A stretch of DNA of 8,658 bases from Thermoplasmata archaeon (GTDB lineage: Archaea > Thermoplasmatota > Thermoplasmata > Lutacidiplasmatales > UBA184), in contig JASHSX010000185.1 in the NCBI GenBank assembly GCA_030040865.1, positions 1 to 8,658 on the forward strand, in the 5' to 3' direction. The notes under the pieces are model-generated. The model was not told where the DNA came from. It was given only the letters and a program-made list of their open reading frames with translations, and made no database searches. Shown piece after piece: positions 4,680 to 8,658 of this stretch (positions are counted from its first letter, which is position 1; every line of letters starts with the position of its first letter). A program made the position numbers and the translations under genes.

Positions 4680-7003
4680 TGGCCTCGACGGCGCCGTCCC
4701 CGTACCGCCTGCTCGGCGGCCGCATCCCGTACGTGGAGGGTCCGCTCAAGGTCACCGGCCGCGCCGAGTACACCGACGACATCAAGCGACCCGGGATGCT
4801 CGTGGGCCGACTGCTCCGCAGCCCCTGGCCCCACGCCCGCCTCCGATCGATCGACGTGCGCGAGGCCCGGGCGCTCCCGGGCGTGTTCGCGGTCCTCACG
4901 GGAGAGCGGTACCCGACCCCGTTCGGCGTCCTCCCGATCACGCACGACGAAACGGCGATCGCGGTCGGCAAGGCCCGGTACATCGGCGACATCATCGCCG
5001 CCGTCGCGGCCGCGGACGAGCGGACGGCGGAGGCCGCCCTCGCGCGGATCCGGGTGGACGCGGAGCCGCTGCCGGAGTACCTCGACCCGCGGGTCGGGCT
5101 CCAGAAGGTCGCCGAGCCGATCCACGCCCGGGGCCTCGCCGGGACGAACATCCAGAAGGAGGTCGTACAGCACTTCGGCGACGTCGACGCGGCGTTCGCC
5201 CGCGCGGCGCACACGACCCGGGTCCGGGGCGTGTTCGCCGGCGTGACCCACGCGTTCACGGAACCGCTCGTCACGGTCGCCGAGGCGACGCCCGACGGGC
5301 GGCTCACCGTCTGGAGCGCGACGCAAGTGCCCCATTACCTCCACCGCTCCCTCTCGGAGGTGCTCGGGATCCCGATGCACCGGATCCGTGTCATCAAGCC
5401 CGAGGTCGGCGGGGGGTTCGGGGGGAAGTCCGACCCGCTGCCGCACGAGATCGTCTGCGCGGCGCTGGCCCTCGAGACCGGCCGGCCCGTCAAGATCCTC
5501 GTCGACCGCGAGGACGTCTTCTACACGAACCACGGGAGGCACCCGACGCAGAACGACGTGCGGATCGCCACCGACGCCGAGGGGCGGATCCTCGCCTACG
5601 ACATCGACGCGCTCATCGACGGCGGCGCCTGGAGCTCCTTCGGGACGGTCACGACGTACTACAACGGCGTCCTCGCGATGGGCCCGTACCGGGTCCCGAA
5701 CTTCCGCTACAAGGGCCGGCGCGTCTACACCACGAAGCCCCCGAGCGGGGCGATGCGGGCGCACGGCGGCACGAACATCCGCTACTCGGTCGAGGTCGCG
5801 CTCGACCAGCTCGCGGAGGAGCTCGGCGTCGACCCGTTCGTCCTGCGGACGCGCAACGCCCTGCCGCCGAACTCGACCACCGTGAACGAGTTCCGGATCA
5901 CTTCCACGTCGTTCCTCGCCTGCCTTGAGGCGGCCCGGGCGGCGAGCGGATGGGACGCGACGTTCCGAAAGCTCCCGTACGGCGAGGGGATGGGGCTCGG
6001 CTGCGGCTTCTACATCTCGGGCTCGAACAGCCCGATCCACTTCACGCCGAAGATGCCCCAGTCGACCGTCCACCTGAAGGTCGACATGGACGGCGGCATC
6101 GCCGTGCACTCGATGCAGGCCGACATCGGACAGGGCTCGAACACCCTGCTCGCGGCCATCGTCGCCGAGGTGCTCGCGGTGGACCTGGACCGCGTGCACG
6201 TCCAGCGCGTCGACTCCGACGTGAGCCCGATCGACCTGGGGTCGTACTCGAGCCGGGTCACGTTCATGATGGGGAACGCCGCCCGGGCCGCCGCCGAGGA
6301 GCTCAAGGGGAAGCTCGCGAGCGCGGCGGCGAACCTCCTCGACGTCGCACCGGAGGAGCTCGAGCTCGTCCCCGAGCGGTTCCGGCTGCGGGCGGACCCG
6401 TCCCGGGGAGTCTCGTTCCTCGAGGCGCTCCATCGCGCGATGGAGCACGTGGGCGCCCTCACCGCGACGGGCTCGTACCAGACCCGCCCGGTCGGCGGGT
6501 CGTTCAAGGGCGCCCGTGCGGGCACCGCGCCGGCGTACTCCTTCGCCGCCTACGTCGCACGCGTCCGGGTCGATGAGGAGACGGGCGAGATCGCCGTGCG
6601 GAAGATCTGGGCCGCCTTCGACTGCGGGCGGCCCCTCAACCGACTCGCGGTGGAAGGCCAGATCGAGGGGTCGATCCACATGGGGCTCGGCCAGCTCCTG
6701 GGCGAGACGATGAGCTACCGGGGCGGCCGGTTGCTCAACCCGTCCCTGCTCGAGTACAAGATCCCGATGCCGCAGCAGATGCCCGAGGTCGAGATCCTGC
6801 TCGTCGGCGGCGACGATCCCGAGGGACCGTTCGGCGCCAAGGAGGCGGGCGAGGGACCTCTCGTGGCCACGTTGCCCGCCGTCGGAAACGCGCTGCACGA
6901 TGCGATCGGGGTGCGGTTCCACGAGCTCCCGATCACGCCCGACCGGGTGCTGCGGGGGATCGACGAACGACGCAAGGAAGGCCGGGTCTGGAAGGGGGCG
7001 TAG
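4679..7003 (+). CDS. hcrA: Molybdenum hydroxylase large subunit, 4-hydroxybenzoyl-CoA reductase alpha-like
   Basis: Molybdopterin-binding catalytic subunit of the xanthine oxidase family, 774 residues. It starts at an ATG overlapping the upstream stop (TGATG), with GGGAG 8 nt before. An N-terminal alpha/beta hammerhead domain (about 20-135) precedes the Mo-binding domains. Cofactor motifs are G-G-G-F-G-G-K (244-250), P-P-S-G-A-M-R-A-H-G (354-363), I-G-Q-G-S-N-T (483-489), G-S-Y-S-S-R-V-T (521-528) and G-P-F-G-A-K-E-A-G-E-G (716-726), where E725 fits the family's catalytic glutamate. G-A-M-R replaces the C-S-F-R of CO dehydrogenase, so there is no copper-binding Cys. From memory of HcrA, P-F-G-V-L-P-I (81-87), the G-S-Y-S-S-R-V-T-F-M region and E-E-L-K-G-K-L (540-546) resemble it closely. 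It is predicted to reductively remove the 4-hydroxyl group of 4-hydroxybenzoyl-CoA, or act on a related thioester. The exact substrate is inferred. Confidence 0.85.
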   Translation: MASTAPSPYRLLGGRIPYVEGPLKVTGRAEYTDDIKRPGMLVGRLLRSPWPHARLRSIDVREARALPGVFAVLTGERYPTPFGVLPITHDETAIAVGKARYIGDIIAAVAAADERTAEAALARIRVDAEPLPEYLDPRVGLQKVAEPIHARGLAGTNIQKEVVQHFGDVDAAFARAAHTTRVRGVFAGVTHAFTEPLVTVAEATPDGRLTVWSATQVPHYLHRSLSEVLGIPMHRIRVIKPEVGGGFGGKSDPLPHEIVCAALALETGRPVKILVDREDVFYTNHGRHPTQNDVRIATDAEGRILAYDIDALIDGGAWSSFGTVTTYYNGVLAMGPYRVPNFRYKGRRVYTTKPPSGAMRAHGGTNIRYSVEVALDQLAEELGVDPFVLRTRNALPPNSTTVNEFRITSTSFLACLEAARAASGWDATFRKLPYGEGMGLGCGFYISGSNSPIHFTPKMPQSTVHLKVDMDGGIAVHSMQADIGQGSNTLLAAIVAEVLAVDLDRVHVQRVDSDVSPIDLGSYSSRVTFMMGNAARAAAEELKGKLASAAANLLDVAPEELELVPERFRLRADPSRGVSFLEALHRAMEHVGALTATGSYQTRPVGGSFKGARAGTAPAYSFAAYVARVRVDEETGEIAVRKIWAAFDCGRPLNRLAVEGQIEGSIHMGLGQLLGETMSYRGGRLLNPSLLEYKIPMPQQMPEVEILLVGGDDPEGPFGAKEAGEGPLVATLPAVGNALHDAIGVRFHELPITPDRVLRGIDERRKEGRVWKGA

Positions 7004-7007
7004 CGCC

Positions 7008-7991
7008 GTGCACCTGGACCCGTTCGAGCTCCACCGTCCGACGTCCGTCGAGGCGACCGTCCGGCTCGCGCACGAGCTCCACGGGCGGTTCGACTACCTC
7101 GCGGGCGGCACCGACCTCCTGCCGAACTACAAGATGCACCTCAATCTGCGACCCCACCTGATCGCCCTGCACGACGTCGCCGAGCTCTCGGGGCACTCGC
7201 CGACCCGGATCGGCGCCATGGAGCGGCTCGCCGCGATCGACGAGGACGCCGCGTACCGGACCGCGTACCCGGTCGTCGGCGATGCCGTCGGGGAGATCGC
7301 GACCCCGCTCGTCCGCGCGAGCGGTACCGTCGGCGGGAACCTCCTGGTCGAGACCCGCTGCTTCTTCTTCAACCAGAGCTACTTCTGGCGCGAGAGCCTC
7401 GGGTTCTGCCTGAAGGCGGACGGGGACAAGTGCCACGTCGTCCCCCAGAAGGAAGTCTGCTACGCGACGTTCTCCGGCGACCTCGCCCCGGCGCTGATGG
7501 TGCTCGGCGCGGAGGTCGAGATCGCGGGGCCGACCGGTCGGCGACGCCTTCCGCTCGGCGACCTGTACGACGCGAAGGGCGACGGGATCCGTCGCCTCGC
7601 GATCGCGCCCGGCGAGCTCCTGGTCGCGGTCCACCTCCCGGCCGACGCCGGGAGCTGGCGCGGTCGGTACCGGAAGCTGAGGGTGCGCCCGTCGTTCGAC
7701 TTTCCCGAGCTCGGCGTCGCGGTCGCCGCTCGCTTCGACGGGGCGCGCGTGCAGGGGCTCCGGATCGCGATCGGCGGCGTGGAGCCGCGACCGCGCCAGT
7801 TCGACGAGCTCACCCGGCCGCTCGAGGGCGGGGCGCTCTCGGACGACCGCGTCCGCGAGCTCGCCGCCCGGCTCGAGCGGTCCGTGCGGCCGGTGCACAA
7901 CACGTTCCTCGCGCCGGACTACCGTCGCCGCATGGTCGGGGTGTACGTGCGGCGCGCGCTCGCCGACGTGCGGGAGGTCCGGGCGGGATGA
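7008..7991 (+). CDS. hcrB: FAD subunit with extra [4Fe-4S] loop, 4-hydroxybenzoyl-CoA reductase beta-like
   Basis: FAD-binding subunit of the molybdenum hydroxylase, 327 residues, close to the length I recall for Thauera HcrB. FAD motifs are A-G-G-T-D-L-L-P-N (32-40) and T-V-G-G-N-L (107-112). Directly after the second comes a cysteine-bearing insertion absent from ordinary CoxM/XdhB subunits: C118-x15-C134-x7-C142-x8-C151, within T-R-C-F-F-F-N-Q-S, G-F-C-L-K, G-D-K-C-H-V and V-C-Y-A-T-F. Spacing and surrounding residues match the loop that in HcrB holds a [4Fe-4S] cluster, which carries electrons from a low-potential ferredoxin inward. This is the best evidence that the complex works as a reductase. 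The start is a GTG at 7008, 4 bp after the large-subunit stop, with GGGGG 9 nt upstream. The H-L-D-P-F-E-L-H-R-P beginning matches family N-termini. Confidence 0.87.
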   Translation: MHLDPFELHRPTSVEATVRLAHELHGRFDYLAGGTDLLPNYKMHLNLRPHLIALHDVAELSGHSPTRIGAMERLAAIDEDAAYRTAYPVVGDAVGEIATPLVRASGTVGGNLLVETRCFFFNQSYFWRESLGFCLKADGDKCHVVPQKEVCYATFSGDLAPALMVLGAEVEIAGPTGRRRLPLGDLYDAKGDGIRRLAIAPGELLVAVHLPADAGSWRGRYRKLRVRPSFDFPELGVAVAARFDGARVQGLRIAIGGVEPRPRQFDELTRPLEGGALSDDRVRELAARLERSVRPVHNTFLAPDYRRRMVGVYVRRALADVREVRAG

Positions 7992-8458
7992 CGGGCGCGC
8001 CCACGTTCGCCCTCGTTCCGCTCGCCCGGCTGAAGTCCCACGAGCGGATCGAGCCGAAGAAGGTCGATGCGCTCGTCGAGGAGATCCGGACGCGCGGCGT
8101 GTTCGACGACCCGATCTGGGTCGCCCGCGGCAGCGACGTGATCCTGAACGGGCACCACCGGGTCGCGGCCCTTCGCCGGCTCGGTGCCGTGCGCGTGCCG
8201 GCGTGGGTGTTCGACTACCACGACGGCCCGATCCACCTCGACCGATGGCGACCGGGTCCCCCGCTCGCCAAGGACGAAGTGGTGCGCCGGGCGCACGCGG
8301 GTCGCCTGTACCCGCCGAAGACGACCCGCCACCGGCTGACCACTCAGCTGCCGCCGCGCCCGACGCCGCTCGCTCGGCTGTTCGACGCCCGCGCGCGTCA
8401 GTCGCGCGAGTCCAAGCCCTCGCGACCCCGCGCCTCGGGGGCGTCGGGCCCGGGATAG
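7988..8458 (+). CDS. ParB/SerK-fold protein (free serine kinase / SbnI-like)
   Basis: Small protein of the ParB/sulfiredoxin-like fold, 156 residues. It shows V-P-L-A-R-L-K-S-H-E (10-19), V-D-A-L-V-E-E-I-R-T-R-G-V-F (26-39), I-L-N-G-H-H-R-V-A-A-L-R-R-L-G (52-66) and P-P-K-T-T-R-H (109-115). That combination, especially the last motif, is typical of archaeal free serine kinase SerK (ADP-dependent, making O-phosphoserine) and staphylococcal SbnI. It is much shorter than SerK (about 240 residues), apparently lacking the middle region. N54 stands where the family has Asp in D-G-H-H-R, while E19 of the H-E pair is kept. Function is therefore uncertain: an altered kinase, a nucleotide sensor or a regulator. 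The last 25 residues are low-complexity and overlap the opposing gene. ATG overlaps the hcrB stop (ATGA) with GGAGGT (7973-7978) upstream, so it is cotranscribed. Confidence 0.7.
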   Translation: MTGAPTFALVPLARLKSHERIEPKKVDALVEEIRTRGVFDDPIWVARGSDVILNGHHRVAALRRLGAVRVPAWVFDYHDGPIHLDRWRPGPPLAKDEVVRRAHAGRLYPPKTTRHRLTTQLPPRPTPLARLFDARARQSRESKPSRPRASGASGPG

Positions 8459-8658
8459 GGGAGCGGCAGCGCGCCGTCCGCGAACCGGCGGATCGTCGCG
8501 GCGAGCAGCGCCACTTCGGCCGGGTGCACTCGCGCGCGCAGCGTCTCGGGCGTGTCGCCGGGCTCGACCGGCACGCGCTCCTGCGCGATCGTCGGTCCGC
8601 CGTCGACGTCGCCCGTGACCAGGTGGACGGTCGCGCCGGTCTCGGGATCGTGCGCGGC
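8398..8658 (-). CDS. purN: Phosphoribosylglycinamide formyltransferase PurN, C-terminal part (partial)
   Basis: The window holds the last 86 codons of a gene entering from the right edge; its start lies outside. The sequence matches the C-terminal half of 10-formyltetrahydrofolate-dependent GAR transformylase, which adds the first formyl group in purine synthesis. T-V-H-L-V-T-G-D-V-D-G-G-P-T-I-A-Q corresponds to the PurN segment carrying the catalytic aspartate (the D before G-G-P). It is followed by V-P-V-E-P-G-D-T-P-E-T-L-R-A-R-V, V-A-L-L-A-A-T-I-R-R-F-A-D-G and L-P-L-P-Y-P-G. The final 20 or so residues are a polar extension. Other formyltransferases share the fold, but the D-G-G-P-x-I-x-Q and P-G-D-T motifs favour PurN. 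Its 3' end overlaps the ParB/SerK-fold gene by 61 nt, tail to tail. Confidence 0.85.
   Translation of the reverse strand, partial: AAHDPETGATVHLVTGDVDGGPTIAQERVPVEPGDTPETLRARVHPAEVALLAATIRRFADGALPLPYPGPDAPEARGREGLDSRD

Noticed and set aside
4628..6922. A 764-codon open frame on the minus strand opposite the large molybdenum subunit
   Set aside because: It is exactly antisense to a gene with full family motifs, has the Arg/Asp/Val-rich composition of a shadow frame in GC-rich DNA, and shows no recognisable domain.
4206..7991. Aerobic CO dehydrogenase (CoxSLM)
   Set aside because: The large subunit has G-A-M-R in place of the CO dehydrogenase C-S-F-R active-site loop, and the FAD subunit carries the extra four-cysteine cluster that CoxM lacks.

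Overview
This window is a GC-rich piece of an archaeal chromosome. The main evidence is a run of archaeal/eukaryotic-type translation genes: eS17, and a minus-strand operon eS19 - PDCD5-family protein - eL39 - eL31 - aIF6, a gene order conserved in Euryarchaeota. Start sites agree with this: TATA-like boxes lie about 24-34 nt upstream of the first genes (leaderless or nearly so), while downstream operon genes have GGAGG-type ribosome binding sites. The ribosomal proteins are basic rather than acidified, which argues against a halophile. A high-GC Thermoplasmatota-like lineage is my best guess, but this is inference.

Layout. Positions 1-100 (minus) hold the first 33 codons of a protein with a possible VWA-type D-x-S-x-S motif. 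The eS17 gene (321-545, plus) has its own TATA box. It converges on the translation operon, which runs on the minus strand from about 2625 down to 569. A divergent intergenic region of 179 bp (2593-2771) carries the operon promoter on one side and, on the other, the promoter of a tightly packed plus-strand operon (2772-8458). That operon is a MocA/MobA-like nucleotidyltransferase, XdhC, three subunits of a molybdenum hydroxylase (2Fe-2S, Mo and FAD subunits, in that order), and a small ParB/SerK-fold protein. At the right edge the 3' end of a purN-type formyltransferase gene (minus) overlaps the last operon gene tail to tail by 61 nt.

The plus-strand operon is the most interesting part. The FAD subunit carries a four-cysteine loop (C118-x15-C134-x7-C142-x8-C151) with the spacing of the extra [4Fe-4S] cluster of 4-hydroxybenzoyl-CoA reductase beta subunit (HcrB), and the large subunit also reads like HcrA. 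Together with MocA (making the cytosine dinucleotide form of the Mo cofactor) and XdhC (sulfuration and insertion of the cofactor), this is a near self-contained cassette. It would encode a low-potential, reductively acting molybdenum enzyme for phenolic CoA thioesters in an archaeon. The terminal SerK/SbnI-like gene is an unexpected partner: it is short and has Asn where the family's acidic residue of the [D]GHHR motif is expected.
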